Assembly (NCBI GenBank): GCA_907163375.1
Contig: CAJQUW010008996.1
Span: forward strand, 5,001-69,000
Direction of reading: 5' to 3'
DNA from: Prostheceraeus crozeri
Taxonomy: Eukaryota > Platyhelminthes > Polycladida > Euryleptidae
DNA length: 64,000 nucleotides
The notes under the pieces were generated by a model, which searched no databases, had not been told where the DNA came from, and saw nothing but the letters and a program-made list of their open reading frames with translations. A program made the position numbers and the translations under genes. Positions 24,301-37,865 of the stretch are shown piece after piece; the stretch's first letter is position 1; every line of letters starts with the position of its first letter.

Positions 24301-27300
24301 ACCTGTATGCTGTGAAACCTTTGCCAACAGAATGTTTCTAGTGTTGAACTATGAATATAATGATGGCTTTCATTTTGACCATTGTTTGATGCTGATTTGT
24401 TCATGTAGGACGACCAGCCATGCACGATCATGTTCGGAAAGAAAAAATATTCACATTTTACGATCTTCTAACACAACGCACATGTACAAGCATGATGTAA
24501 ACATTGAATAAATGAATTTCACTCATTATGCACCATCGTGGAGATACAGAAAATCATTTTTCATCTGATAGTAAAATTTTTGTTATGGGAATTTCTGCAC
24601 CCTCTTAGACCTGAATGGGGGCCCGTGTGCCTATCTGCAATACTTCCACTGATTCAACTTAATTGATATAGCACATACAGATTCATTGTCATAAGCGATG
24701 ATTTTGCATCGTCATGAGCGGTTGATATATCCTCAGCACAAGAAGTAAAACAGAAAAATATGGCTCCGGGGGTCACTGGATCCCCCCTCAGGACTCTGAC
24801 ACTAAAGCTTCAGTTTCATTATTTATAGGAAAAGATCATTCATTTGCGAATGAAGGAACATGCTAATCATGATCTCATTGTATTCACTTTTTTGACATGA
24901 CTTAGGATGAACAACCCACTCCATCCCCCAACTCATTTCATTCAGTGGTCTGCTAATCGAGAGTCTTTCTGCTTTCATTTGTCTCATATTGTCAATCACT
25001 ACAAACAACCGCGCATGAGGATTCATGTCTCCCTTTGAACAACTTTTCACTTGCATTGTCTAATTAGTTTTCGTCTGCATCTCTGCCGATACATCCTCGT
25101 TGTTTTACCTGCAGGAATGACTTCCCAAGGATTTTGATACACAAATATTTGAGCAATGTCATTAACATCTTCAGTACTAATGAAGGTTTCTGTAACAATT
25201 CAAGTGAACAACGACAGGATTATTAATGATCTCCAACCTAACTACGACAGCCCCATCCTCATGACTGCACATCCGCGTAACTAACATGATAGCTCCATTC
25301 ATTAGCATGCACTGCACTGTAAATCGAATGCTACCAAACCGATGAAATGCTTGTCACCAAATGCAACAAACATTTCTCCTCATTTGGTAGCATTGCTTCT
25401 GTCTGTATGACGGCTACCGAATGTTTCTTCTTCTTCATGTAGTCGCATAAATGTGTTAAAGCAGAGAGCAAGTAATTGTAATTTTCATAATATTGTATAT
25501 CATGAATGATAACAAATTTCTATCAATAGAAGAGTGAAAATCAATGCTATCGATTATTGCTTATCCCATTGTCATCTCAATTCTCCATGATCGATGTCAA
25601 TTTAGTCTCAATTCAAGTTTTGCTTTGTTGATTTCATGTGGTATTATTGCATCTCTCTATCTCAACAAATGTCTCGTTCTAATGAATTATTCGCAATAAA
25701 GACAAGACGTCTCATTCATGCATCCATTCACTCATCATGATACAATCCGAATGCAATCTTTCGAATGGTGATGTGTTTCTTGCATTATTCTGCGCGTTTC
25801 ATATCTAAAAGTTATGTGCAATTATACATGCACAATGTATCATCACATGTACTCATTTTTGGAGATGAGATGAATTTGTATGCTAACAAACCTGTATGCT
25901 GTGAAACCTTTGCCAACAGAATGTTTCTAGTGTTGAACTATGAATATAATGATGGCTTTCATTTTGACCATTGTTTGATGCTGATTTGTTCATGTAGGAC
26001 GACCAGCCATGCACGATCATGTTCGGAAAGAAAAAATATTCACATTTTACGATCTTCTAACACAACGCACATGTACAAGCATGATGTAAACATTGAATAA
26101 ATGAATTTCACTCATTATGCACCATCGTGGAGATACAGAAAATCATTTTTCATCTGATAGTAAAATTTTTGTTATGGGAATTTCTACACCCTCTTAGACC
26201 TGAATGGGGGCCCGTGTGCCTATCTGCAATACTTCCACTGATTCAACTTAATTGATATAGCACATACAGATTCATTGTCATAAGCGATGATTTTGCATCG
26301 ACATGAGCGGTTGATATATCCTCAGCACAAAAAGTAAAACAGAAAAATATGGCTCCGGGGGTCACTGGATCCCCCCTCAGGACTCTGACACTAAAGCTTC
26401 AGTTTCATTATTTATAGGAAAAGGTCATTCATTTGCGAATGAAGGAACATGCTAATCATGATCTCATTGTATTCACTTTTTTGACATGACTTAGGATGAA
26501 CAACCCACTCCATCCCCCAACTCAATTCATTCAGTGGTCTGCTAATCGAGAGTCTTTCTGCTTTCATTTGTCTCATATTGTCAATCACTACAAACAACCG
26601 CGCATGAGGATTCATGTCTCCCTTTGAACAACTTTTCACTTGCATTGTCTAATTAGTTTTCGTCTGCATCTCTGCCGATACATCCTCGTTGTTTTACCTG
26701 CAGGAATGACTTCCCAAGGATTTTGATACACAAATATTTGAGCAATGTCATTAACATCTTCAGTACTAATGAAGGTTTCTGTAACAATTCAAGTGAACAA
26801 CGACAGGATTATTAATGATCTCCAACCTAGCTACGACAGCCCCATCCTCATGACTGCACATCCGCGTAACTAACATGATAGCTCCATTCATTAGCATGCA
26901 CTGCACTGTAAATCGAATGCTACCAAACCGATGAAATGCTTGTCACCAAATGCAACAAACATTTCTCCTCATTTGGTAGCATTGCTTCTGTCTGTATGAC
27001 GGCTACCGAATGTTTCTTCTTCTTCATGTAGTCGCATAAATGTGTTAAAGCAGAGAGCAAGTAATTGTAATTTTCATAATATTGTATATCATGAATGATA
27101 ACAAATTTCTATCAATAGAAGAGTGAAAATCAATGCTATCGATTATTGCTTATCCCATTGTCATCTCAATTCTCCATGATCGATGTCAATTTAGTCTCAA
27201 TTCAAGTTTTGCTTTGTTGATTTCATGTGGTATTATTGCATCTCTCTATCTCAACAAATGTCTCGTTCTAATGAATTATTCGCAATAAAGACAAGACGTC

Positions 27301-30300
27301 TCATTCATGCATCCATTCACTCATCATGATACAATCCGAATGCAATCTTTCGAATGGTGATGTGTTTCTTGCATTATTCTGCGCGTTTCATATCTAAAAG
27401 TTATGTGCAATTATACATGCACAATGTATCATCACATGTACTCATTTTTGGAGATGAGATGAATTTGTATGCTAACAAACCTGTATGCTGTGAAACCTTT
27501 GCCAACAGAATGTTTCTAGTGTTGAACTATGAATATAATGATGGCTTTCATTTTGACCATTGTTTGATGCTGATTTGTTCATGTAGGACGACCAGCCATG
27601 CACGATCATGTTCGGAAAGAAAAAATATTCACATTTTACGATCTTCTAACACAACGCACATGTACAAGCATGATGTAAACATTGAATAAATGAATTTCAC
27701 TCATTATGCACCATCGTGGAGATACAGAAAATCATTTTTCATCTGATAGTAAAATTTTTGTTATGGGAATTTCTACACCCTCTTAGACCTGAATGGGGGC
27801 CCGTGTGCCTATCTGCAATACTTCCACTGATTCAACTTAATTGATATAGCACATACAGATTCATTGTCATAAGCGATGATTTTGCATCGACATGAGCGGT
27901 TGATATATCCTCAGCACAAGAAGTAAAACAGAAAAATATGGCTCCGGGGGTCACTGGATCCCCCCTCAGGACTCTGACACTAAAGCTTCAGTTTCATTAT
28001 TTATAGGAAAAGGTCATTCATTTGCGAATGAAGGAACATGCTAATCATGATCTCATTGTATTCACTTTTTTGACATGACTTAGGATGAACAACCCACTCC
28101 ATCCCCCAACTCAATTCATTCAGTGGTCTGCTAATCGAGAGTCTTTCTGCTTTCATTTGTCTCATATTGTCAATCACTACAAACAACCGCGCATGAGGAT
28201 TCATGTCTCCCTTTGAACAACTTTTCACTTGCATTGTCTAATTAGTTTTCGTCTGCATCTCTGCCGATACATCCTCGTTGTTTTACCTGCAGGAATGACT
28301 TCCCAAGGATTTTGATACACAAATATTTGAGCAATGTCATTAACATCTTCAGTACTAATGAAGGTTTCTGTAACAATTCAAGTGAACAACGACAGGATTA
28401 TTAATGATCTCCAACCTAGCTACGACAGCCCCATCCTCATGACTGCACATCCGCGTAACTAACATGATAGCTCCATTTATTAGCATGCACTGCACTGTAA
28501 ATCGAATGCTACCAAACCGATGAAATGCTTGTCACCAAATGCAACAAACATTTCTCCTCATTTGGTAGCATTGCTTCTGTCTGTATGACGGCTACCGAAT
28601 GTTTCTTCTTCTTCATGTAGTCGCATAAATGTGTTAAAGCAGAGAGCAAGTAATTGTAATTTTCATAATATTGTATATCATGAATGATAACAAATTTCTA
28701 TCAATAGAAGAGTGAAAATCAATGCTATCGATTATTGCTTATCCCATTGTCATCTCAATTCTCCATGATCGATGTCAATTTAGTCTCAATTCAAGTTATG
28801 CTTTGTTGATTTCATGTGGTATTATTGCATCTCTCTATCTCAACAAATGTCTCGTTCTAATGAATTATTCGCAATAAAGACAAGACGTCTCATTCATGCA
28901 TCCATTCACTCATCATGATACAATCCGAATGCAATCTTTCGAATGGTGATGTGTTTCTTGCATTATTCTGCGCGTTTCATATCTAAAAGTTATGTGCAAT
29001 TATACATGCACAATGTATCATCACATGTACTCATTTTTGGAGATGAGATGAATTTGTATGCTAACAAACCTGTATGCTGTGAAACCTTTGCCAACAGAAT
29101 GTTTCTAGTGTTGAACTATGAATATAATGATGGCTTTCATTTTGACCATTGTTTGATGCTGATTTGTTCATGTAGGACGACCAGCCATGCACGATCATGT
29201 TCGGAAAGAAAAAATATTCACATTTTACGATCTTCTAACACAACGCACATGTACAAGCATGATGTAAACATTGAATAAATGAATTTCACTCATTATGCAC
29301 CATCGTGGAGATACAGAAAATCATTTTTCATCTGATAGTAAAATTTTTGTTATGGGAATTTCTACACCCTCTTAGACCTGAATGGGGGCCCGTGTGCCTA
29401 TCTGCAATACTTCCACTGATTCAACTTAATTGATATAGCACATACAGATTCATTGTCATAAGCGATGATTTTGCATCGTCATGAGCGGTTGATATATCCT
29501 CAGCACAAGAAGTAAAACAGAAAAATATGGCTCCGGGGGTCACTGGATCCCCCCTCAGGACTCTGACACTAAAGCTTCAGTTTCATTATTTATAGGAAAA
29601 GGTCATTCATTTGCGAATGAAGGAACATGCTAATCATGATCTCATTGTATTCACTTTTTTGACATGACTTAGGATGAACAACCCACTCCATCCCCCAACT
29701 CAATTCATTCAGTGGTCTGCTAATCGAGAGTCTTTCTGCTTTCATTTGTCTCATATTGTCAATCACTACAAACAACCGCGCATGAGGATTCATGTCTCCT
29801 TTGAACAACTTTTCACTTGCATTGTCTAATTAGTTTTCGTCTGCATCTCTGCCGATACATCCTCGTTGTTTTACCTGCAGGAATGACTTCCCAAGGATTT
29901 TGATACACAAATATTTGAGCAATGTCATTAACATCTTCAGTACTAATGAAGGTTTCTGTAACAATTCAAGTGAACAACGACAGGATTATTAATGATCTCC
30001 AACCTAACTACGACAGCCCCATCCTCATGACTGCACATCCGCGTAACTAACATGATAGCTCTATTCATTAGCATGCACTGCACTGTAAATCGAATGCTAC
30101 CAAACCGATGAAATGCTTGTCACCAAATGCAACAAACATTTCTCCTCATTTGGTAGCATTGCTTCTGTCTGTATGACGGCTACCGAATGTTTCTTCTTCT
30201 TCATGTAGTCGCATAAATGTGTTAAAGCAGAGAGCAAGTAATTGTAATTTTCATAATATTGTATATCATGAATGATAACAAATTTCTATCAATAGAAGAG

Positions 30301-31177
30301 TGAAAATCAATGCTATCGATTATTGCTTATCCCATTGTCATCTCAATTCTCCATGATCGATGTCAATTTAGTCTCAATTCAAGTTTTGCTTTGTTGATTT
30401 CATGTGGTATTATTGCATCTCTCTATCTCAACAAATGTCTCGTTCTAATGAATTATTCGCAATAAAGACAAGACGTCTCATTCATGCATCCATTCACTCA
30501 TCATGATACAATCCGAATGCAATCTTTCGAATGGTGATGTGTTTCTTGCATTATTCTGCGCGTTTCATATCTAAAAGTTATGTGCAATTATACATGCACA
30601 ATGTATCATCACATGTACTCATTTTTGGAGATGAGATGAATTTGTATGCTAACAAACCTGTATGCTGTGAAACCTTTGCCAACAGAATGTTTCTAGTGTT
30701 GAACTATGAATATAATGATGGCTTTCATTTTGACCATTGTTTGATGCTGATTTGTTCATGTAGGACGACCAGCCATGCACGATCATGTTCGGAAAGAAAA
30801 AATATTCACATTTTACGATCTTCTAACACAACGCACATGTACAAGCATGATGTAAACATTGAATAAATGAATTTCACTCATTATGCACCATCGTGGAGAT
30901 ACAGAAAATCATTTTTCATCTGATAGTAAAATTTTTGTTATGGGAATTTCTACACCCTCTTAGACCTGAATGGGGGCCCGTGTGCCTATCTGCAATACTT
31001 CCACTGATTCAACTTAATTGATATAGCACATACAGATTCATTGTCATAAGCGATGATTTTGCATCGTCATGAGCGGTTGATATATCCTCAGCACAAGAAG
31101 TAAAACAGAAAAATATGGCTCCGGGGGTCACTGGATCCCCCCTCAGGACTCTGACACTAAAGCTTCAGTTTCATTAT

Positions 31178-31456
31178 TTATAGGAAAAGGTCATTCATTT
31201 GCGAATGAAGGAACATGCTAATCATGATCTCATTGTATTCACTTTTTTGACATGACTTAGGATGAACAACCCACTCCATCCCCCAACTCAATTCATTCAG
31301 TGGTCTGCTAATCGTGAGTCTTTCTGCTTTCATTTGTCTCATATTGTCAATCACTACAAACAACCGCGCATGAGGATTCATGTCTCCCTCTGAACAACTT
31401 TTCACTTGCATTGTCTGATTAGTTTTCGTCTGAATCTCTGCTGATACATCTTCGTT
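31178..31456 (-). other. Coding-like minus-strand frame repeated in every array unit (unit 8 shown)
   Basis: In unit 8 a minus-strand frame runs open for about 93 codons and includes AEIQTKTNQTMQVKSC, GDMNPHARLFVVIDNM and ELSWGMEWVVHPKSCQ. Equivalent frames of 70-78 codons occur in all ten units. Just upstream on the same strand, in other frames, are NDIAQIFVYRNPWEVIPAG followed by a GTAAAA donor-like site, and EDGAVVARLEIINNPVVV. The frames are not recognised. They could be exons of a host gene trapped in the repeat, or decayed coding DNA. Because units are homogenised, conservation between them says little about selection. Confidence 0.3.
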
Positions 31457-34400
31457 GTTTTACCTGCAGGAATGACTTCCCAAGGATTTCGATACACAAA
31501 TATTTGAGCAATGTCATTAACATCTTCAGTACTAATGAAGGTTTCTGTAACAATTCAAGTGAACAACGACAGGATTATTAATGATCTCCAACCTAGCTAC
31601 GACAGCCCCATCCTCATGACTGCACATCCGCGTAACTAACATGATAGCTCCATTCATTAGCATGCACTGCACTGTAAATCGAATGCTACCAAACCGATGA
31701 AATGCTTGTCACCAAATGCAACAAACATTTCTCCTCATTTGGTAGCATTGCTTCTGTCTGTATGACGGCTACCGAATGTTTCTTCTTCTTCATGTAGTCG
31801 CATAAATGTGTTAAAGCAGAGAGCAAGTAATTGTAATTTTCATAATATTGTATATCATGAATGATAACAAATTTCTATCAATAGAAGAGTGAAAATCAAT
31901 GCTATCGATTATTGCTTATCCCATTGTCATCTCAATTCTCCATGATCGATGTCAATTTAGTCTCAATTCAAGTTTTGCTTTGTTGATTTCATGTGGTATT
32001 ATTGCATCTCTCTATCTCAACAAATGTCTCGTTCTAATGAATTATTCGCAATAAAGACAAGACGTCTCATTCATGCATCCATTCACTCATCATGATACAA
32101 TCCGAATGCAATCTTTCGAATGGTGATGTGTTTCTTGCATTATTCTGCGCGTTTCATATCTAAAAGTTATGTGCAATTATACATGCACAATGTATCATCA
32201 CATGTACTCATTTTTGGAGATGAGATGAATTTGTATGCTAACAAACCTGTATGCTGTGAAACCTTTGCCAACAGAATGTTTCTAGTGTTGAACTATGAAT
32301 ATAATGATGGCTTTCATTTTGACCATTGTTTGATGCTGATTTGTTCATGTAGGACGACCAGCCATGCACGATCATGTTCGGAAAGAAAAAATATTCACAT
32401 TTTACGATCTTCTAACACAACGCACATGTACAAGCATGATGTAAACATTGAATAAATGAATTTCACTCATTATGCACCATCGTAGAGATACAGAAAATCA
32501 TTTTTCATCTGATAGTAAAATTTTTGTTTTGGGAATTTCTACACCCTCTTAGACCTGAATGGGGGCCCGTGTGCCTATCTGCAATACTTCCACTGATTCA
32601 ACTTAATTGATATAGCACATACAGATTCATTGTCATAAGCGATGATTTTGCATCGTCATGAGCGGTTGATATATCCTCAGCACAAGAAGTAAAACAGAAA
32701 AATATGGCTCCGGGGGTCACTGGATCCCCCCTCAGGACTCTGACACTAAAGCTTCAGTTTCATTATTTATAGGAAAAGGTCATTCATTTGCGAATGAAGG
32801 AACATGCTAATCATGATCTCATTGTATTCACTTTTTTGACATGACTTAGGATGAACAACCCACTCCATCCCCCATCTCAATTCATTCAGTGGTCTGCTAA
32901 TCGTGAGTCTTTCTGCTTTCATTTGTCTCATATTGTCAATCACTACAAACAACCGCGCATGAGGGTTCATGTCTCCCTCTGAACAACTTTTCACTTGCAT
33001 TGTCTGATTAGTTTTCGTCTGAATCTCTGCTGATACATCTTCGTTGTTTTACCTGCAGGAATGACTTCCCAAGGATTTCGATACACAAATATTTGAGCAA
33101 TGTCATTAACATCTTCAGTACTAATGAAGGTTTCTGTAACAATTCAAGTGAACAACGACAGGATTATTAATGATCTCCAACCTAGCTACGACAGCCCCAT
33201 CCTCATGACTGCACATCCGCGTAACTAACATGATAGCTCCATTCATTAGCATGCACTGCACTGTAAATCGAATGCTACCAAACCGATGAAATGCTTGTCA
33301 CCAAATGCAACAAACATTTCTCCTCATTTGGTAGCATTGCTTCTGTCTGTATGATGGCTACCGAATGTTTCTTCTTCTTCATGTAGTCGCATAAATGTGT
33401 TAAAGCAGAGAGCAAGTAATTGTAATTTTCATAATATTGTATATCATGAATGATAACAAATTTCTATCAATAGAAGAGTGAAAATCAATGCTATCGATTA
33501 TTGCTTATCCCATTGTCATCTCAATTCTCCATGATCGATGTCAATTTAGTCTCAATTCAAGTTTTGCTTTGTTGATTTCATGTGGTATTATTGCATCTCT
33601 CTATCTCAACAAATGTCTCGTTCTAATGAATTATTCGCAATAAAGACAAGACGTCTCATTCATGCATCCATTCACTCATCATGATACAATCCGAATGCAA
33701 TCTTTCGAATGGTGATGTGTTTCTTGCATTATTCTGCGCGTTTCATATCTAAAAGTTATGTGCAATTATACATGCACAATGTATCATCACATGTACTCAT
33801 TTTTGGAGATGAGATGAATTTGTATGCTAACAAACCTGTATGCTGTGAAACCTTTGCCAACAGAATGTTTCTAGTGTTGAACTATGAATATAATGATGGC
33901 TTTCATTTTGACCATTGTTTGATGCTGATTTGTTCATGTAGGACGACCAGCCATGCACGATCATGTTCGGAAAGAAAAAATATTCACATTTTACGATCTT
34001 CTAACACAACGCACATGTACAAGCATGATGTAAACATTGAATAAATGAATTTCACTCATTATGCACCATCGTGGAGATACAGTAAAATCATTTTTCATCT
34101 GATAGTAAAATTTTTGTTATGGGAATTTCTACACCCTCTTAGACCTGAATGGGGGCCCGTGTGCCTATCTGCAATACTTCCACTGATTCAACTCAATTGA
34201 TATAGCACATACAGATTCATTGTCATAAGCGATGATTTTGCATCGTCATGAGCGGTTGATATATCCTCAGCACAAGAAGTAAAACAGAAAAATATGGCTC
34301 CGGGGGTCACTGGATCCCCCCTTGGGGGACTCTGACACTAAAGCTTCAGTTTCATTATTTATAGGAAAAGGTCATTCATTTGCGAATGAAGGAACATGCT

Positions 34401-35330
34401 AATCATGATCTCATTGTATTCACTTTTTTGACATGACTTAGGATGAACAACCCACTCCATCCCCCAACTCAATTCATTCAGTGGTCTGCTAATCGAGAGT
34501 CTTTCTGCTTTCATTTGTTTCATATTGTCAATCACTACAAACAACCGCGCATGAGCATTCATGTCTCCCTCTGAACAACTTTTCACTTGCATTGTCTAAT
34601 TAGTTTTCGTCTGCATCTCTGCTGATACATCTTCGTTGTTTTACCTGCAGGAATGACTTCCCAAGGATTTCGATACACAAATATTTGAGCAATGTCATTA
34701 ACATCTTCAGTACTAATGAAGGTTTCTGTAACAATTCAAGTGAACAACGACAGGATTATTAATGAGCTCCAACCTAGCAACGACAGCCCCATCCTCATGA
34801 CTGCACATCGGCGCAACTAACATGATAGCTCTATTCATTAGCATGCACTGCACTGTAAATCCAATGCTACCAAACCGATAAAATACATGTTACCAATTGC
34901 TCTATTTCTCCTCATTTGGTAGCATTGCTGCTGTCTGGTAGCAATACTACTAAACCTTTATGGTGCCGACCAGATGCTTGTTCTTCATCTAGTCGCAGAA
35001 ATATGTTAAAGCATAGAGTAGAGAAAGTACTTGTACATGTAATTTTCATAAAATTATATCATGAATGACAACAAATTTCTATCAAATGTGAAGTGGAAAT
35101 CAATGCTATCGATAGTTGCTTATCCCATTGTCTTCTGAGTTCTCCATTATCGATATCAATTTCGTCTGAATTCAAGTTCTGTTTTTTTGATGCCATGTGG
35201 TATTACTACATCTTTCTCTCCCTTAACAATTGTCTCGTTTTTATCAATTATTCGCAATAAAGACAAAGGTTTTATCCATTTATTGTGATACATTCCGAAT
35301 GCAATCTTTCGAATGGTGATGTGTATTTTG

Positions 35331-36190
35331 CATTATTCTGCGAGATTCATATTTTGAAATTTACATTAATACTTCGTATTTTCATATGTACATGCAGACC
35401 TAGACTAAACATGTATAATACATGTATATACATGTACACAGGGGCATCAATGTATTTTTAAATACATTCCCCAACATATTTTAATCATGTACAAGTGCAA
35501 TGTGCATGAGTGACCAAACGCTGCAACTTATCGTAAGTCTTTTTTCATCTTTCCAACGGATGCATGTATAACTGTTGATGGTTTTATCTCTCTTCCTCTC
35601 TCAGGACCAGTCGCCGGAGTGTCGCCGAGATTGCACCGATTGGCCAAAATCTAACACGATCCACACACGATAAGTAATGGCTTGTTGATGTCATCGACAA
35701 CTCAGCCAATCTATCAATGTGCCGTTCGCACGCGCCAGAAGAACACATACAGATTCATTGTCAAAAATGATGATTTTACATCGACATGATTATGGGAAAA
35801 GTCATGTTAGTGCACTTTGAATGAACAATAACATACAATAGAAACTCAATAAATACCTAATAAGTCTAGGGCTGTTGAAAGCGTTCACGCCGGTTATCGG
35901 GTAATATAAAAGAAATAATACTTAGATGGCATACCGAACAATAAAACATATTTACAATCCTTATACAAGACATACCAGAAAAGAATAAACATAGAAGGGG
36001 TTCATCAGCAAAATGACCAGCTAGGTCGCGTTTCGGGTCCTTTAACATTTTGTACGCTCAAACCCTAGCTGGCGGACCCTCGCCAAAAAGGCGGACCCCA
36101 CACATGACTTAACAATGATAACACTCTTAAATGAAGCCACACAAAATACAAAATTCTCTGGCGGACTGCAAACCAAATTTAAACAAAACT
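35331..36190. other. Spacer right of the array, no clear gene
   Basis: Mostly AT-rich non-coding DNA. A short relic of the array unit is visible at about 35745-35790 (acatacagattcattgtc). A polypyrimidine tract and CAG at about 35585-35605 precede a short Cys-containing open stretch, possibly an exon end. From about 35865 the sequence may be the 3' UTR of the minus-strand RT element that follows. Confidence 0.35.
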
Positions 36191-37610
36191 AAAAAATGCT
36201 TTTTCAACAGTCTCTACATACATTTGATTAACTTGCAGGCTTCATATCCGCGTTTTACACAAACTTTAAACGTGCATTTAACTTTAACAATGACATACGG
36301 CAGATGAGAACATATCCTAAGGTAACGAAGAACTTGACTGGCAAAGACATTCGCACCCATATGAAGAGGAAGAAGACTGTCGGGAAAAGTGAAAACAATA
36401 ACATCAAAACAAAATTGCTCAACCTTATGAAAAACTGATGTATGTAAACCATCACTACAAATATTAAGCTTGACATCGAGATAATCTACTGAGGTGTTAT
36501 TCGTGCCATTTCTCTCAGCCTTCAAATCCGCGGGATAAATCTTAGTCAACAAAGTGTCAAAATGTCTATAATTGAAAAGACATATATCATCGATGTAACC
36601 TGTGGTGCAAGACATCAATCTAGCTAATCCGAATTTCTTATTCGACATTAACGATTTCATAAAAACGAATTCACAGTGGCACAAAAACCATTCCATAGGA
36701 ATGCCCCTAACCTGCTTGAATGCCAAGCCACCAAAACCAACGAAAACTTCCGAAATAATACACTTAATTGCGGACTTCAACATTTCCAAACTAAAACAGT
36801 GATAACCCTTGTACGTTTTACCAGCGAAAAAAAGTTTTATGAAAACCAACATAAAGAGATTTTCTCGACGTGGAGTAAAAAAACTAGCTCCAGCAAGCAA
36901 GACAAATGTGCACATATGTCTTCTTGATTGAGGTTAGTGTACAATGTAGAAAAATCGAATACTTGAATTGAAAAGACATTATTTTTATTATTTGCAACAT
37001 TCAAAAATTCTTCAGTAGACTTAATGCTTCAAAAACATCGGCAGCCACTATTCTTCTGTATTGTTTCACAATAAAGTTTAAAAAGTCTCTTATTAAGGAA
37101 AGACCCTTATCAAGAACAACTGACAATTGCGTACTCGTACATTTGCGCGCTCCAGCAATAAATCTAAAATTATACGGTGACTTATGAAACTTCGGAATAC
37201 AAAACAATTTAGGCAACTGTTTAAATCAAAACCTAGTTCTTCCAACATGATGTTGATATACAATTTCTTACGTATAACAGCAAAATTATTAGCCGCTTCA
37301 TCGACGGGCACAATGACAAAATGATCATGCATACGTTTAATGCTCTCATCAAGTCATCTAATAGACGTAAACTTTCTTTCGAATACATTTCACAATACTT
37401 TAGCTTTTTTATACGTTTACAAATGAGGTCTATTATCTCACCCTCCCAATCATCGAAACGATCACGATCAATCTCAAACACTTTGGACATTTTATCGGCG
37501 TGGGTCTTAACACAAGTCACCAAGTCAGCTTTAACCTTATTGCATGGCAAAAATTGAGAAACACGAAATTTAACACCCCGTGCCATGACATTCCTAAGAT
37601 GAACATCATA
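36191..37610 (-). mobile_element. Decayed retroelement with YIDD-type reverse transcriptase
   Basis: Read leftward, the DNA encodes FVIVPVDEAANNFAVIRKKL (about 37325-37265), then PKLFCIPKFHKSPYNFRFIA (about 37215-37155), then FKQVRGIPMEW and the catalytic TGYIDDICLFN box (about 36700-36570), followed by SVDYLDVKLNICSDG. This order is that of a reverse transcriptase lineage common in cnidarian, amphioxus and other animal genomes and related to Penelope-like elements; I cannot name the clade. Several frame changes are present and no endonuclease domain is recognisable. The open pieces are 37233-37586, 37093-37332, 37001-37216 and 36214-36915. It separates the main array from the diverged unit copy. 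Confidence 0.75.
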
Positions 37611-37865
37611 GGTTGAACATCAGCGGTTGACATAACCTCAGCACAAAAGTAAATTAGAAAAATATGGCTCCGGGGGTCACTGGATTGCCCCCCTCCTACC
37701 TCAGGACTCTGAGCGCATAGGTTCAGTTTCATTATTTATAGGAAAAGGTCATTCATTATATTATGATGGATTAAAGGTCATAATGCATAAAAATAATTCC
37801 ATAGATGCATTTGTGGATGAAGGAACTTGCTATTCACAACCTCATCGTATTCACCTTTTTGACAT
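37611..37865. repeat. Diverged array-unit segment
   Basis: This stretch matches the array unit around 21540-21720 and 19980-20130, with many differences. It contains both the ggctccgggggtcactgga block found only in units 2-10 and the ataattccatagatgcattt block found only in unit 1. It therefore looks like the longer ancestral form from which both unit types lost a piece. Confidence 0.75.

Larger units (their letters stand above)
19615..35330. repeat. Tandem array of about ten 1.56-1.59-kb units
   Basis: The same sequence recurs at a period of 1,588 or 1,589 bp, with phase points near 19615, 21170, 22758, 24346, 25935, 27524, 29113, 30701, 32290 and 33879. The first unit is shorter (about 1,555 bp) and more different. 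Units 2-9 differ by only scattered single bases. From about 34800 the last unit changes to a diverged type that also occurs at 39190-39830. Each unit contains a 12-bp perfect inverted repeat (aatgctaccaaa and tttggtagcatt, at 20560-20571 and 20618-20629 in unit 1), an AATAAA on the plus strand, and two modest open frames. A unit this long is more like a local segmental amplification than a classical satellite. Confidence 0.95.

Noticed and set aside
21000-34044. Nine repeated 111-codon plus-strand frames as a protein family
   Set aside because: Identity follows the DNA repeat, the composition is that of AT-rich non-coding DNA, and no domain is visible. Listed only at low confidence.
19615-35330. 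CRISPR-like or rRNA-like interpretation of the array
   Set aside because: Unit length, lack of short repeats with variable spacers and absence of any rRNA sequence exclude both.
35990-36040. Possible hammerhead ribozyme on the minus strand (ctgatga and cgaaac words near the RT element end)
   Set aside because: The two core words occur in the wrong order for the type I motif known in Penelope-like elements, and I could not pair the three stems.
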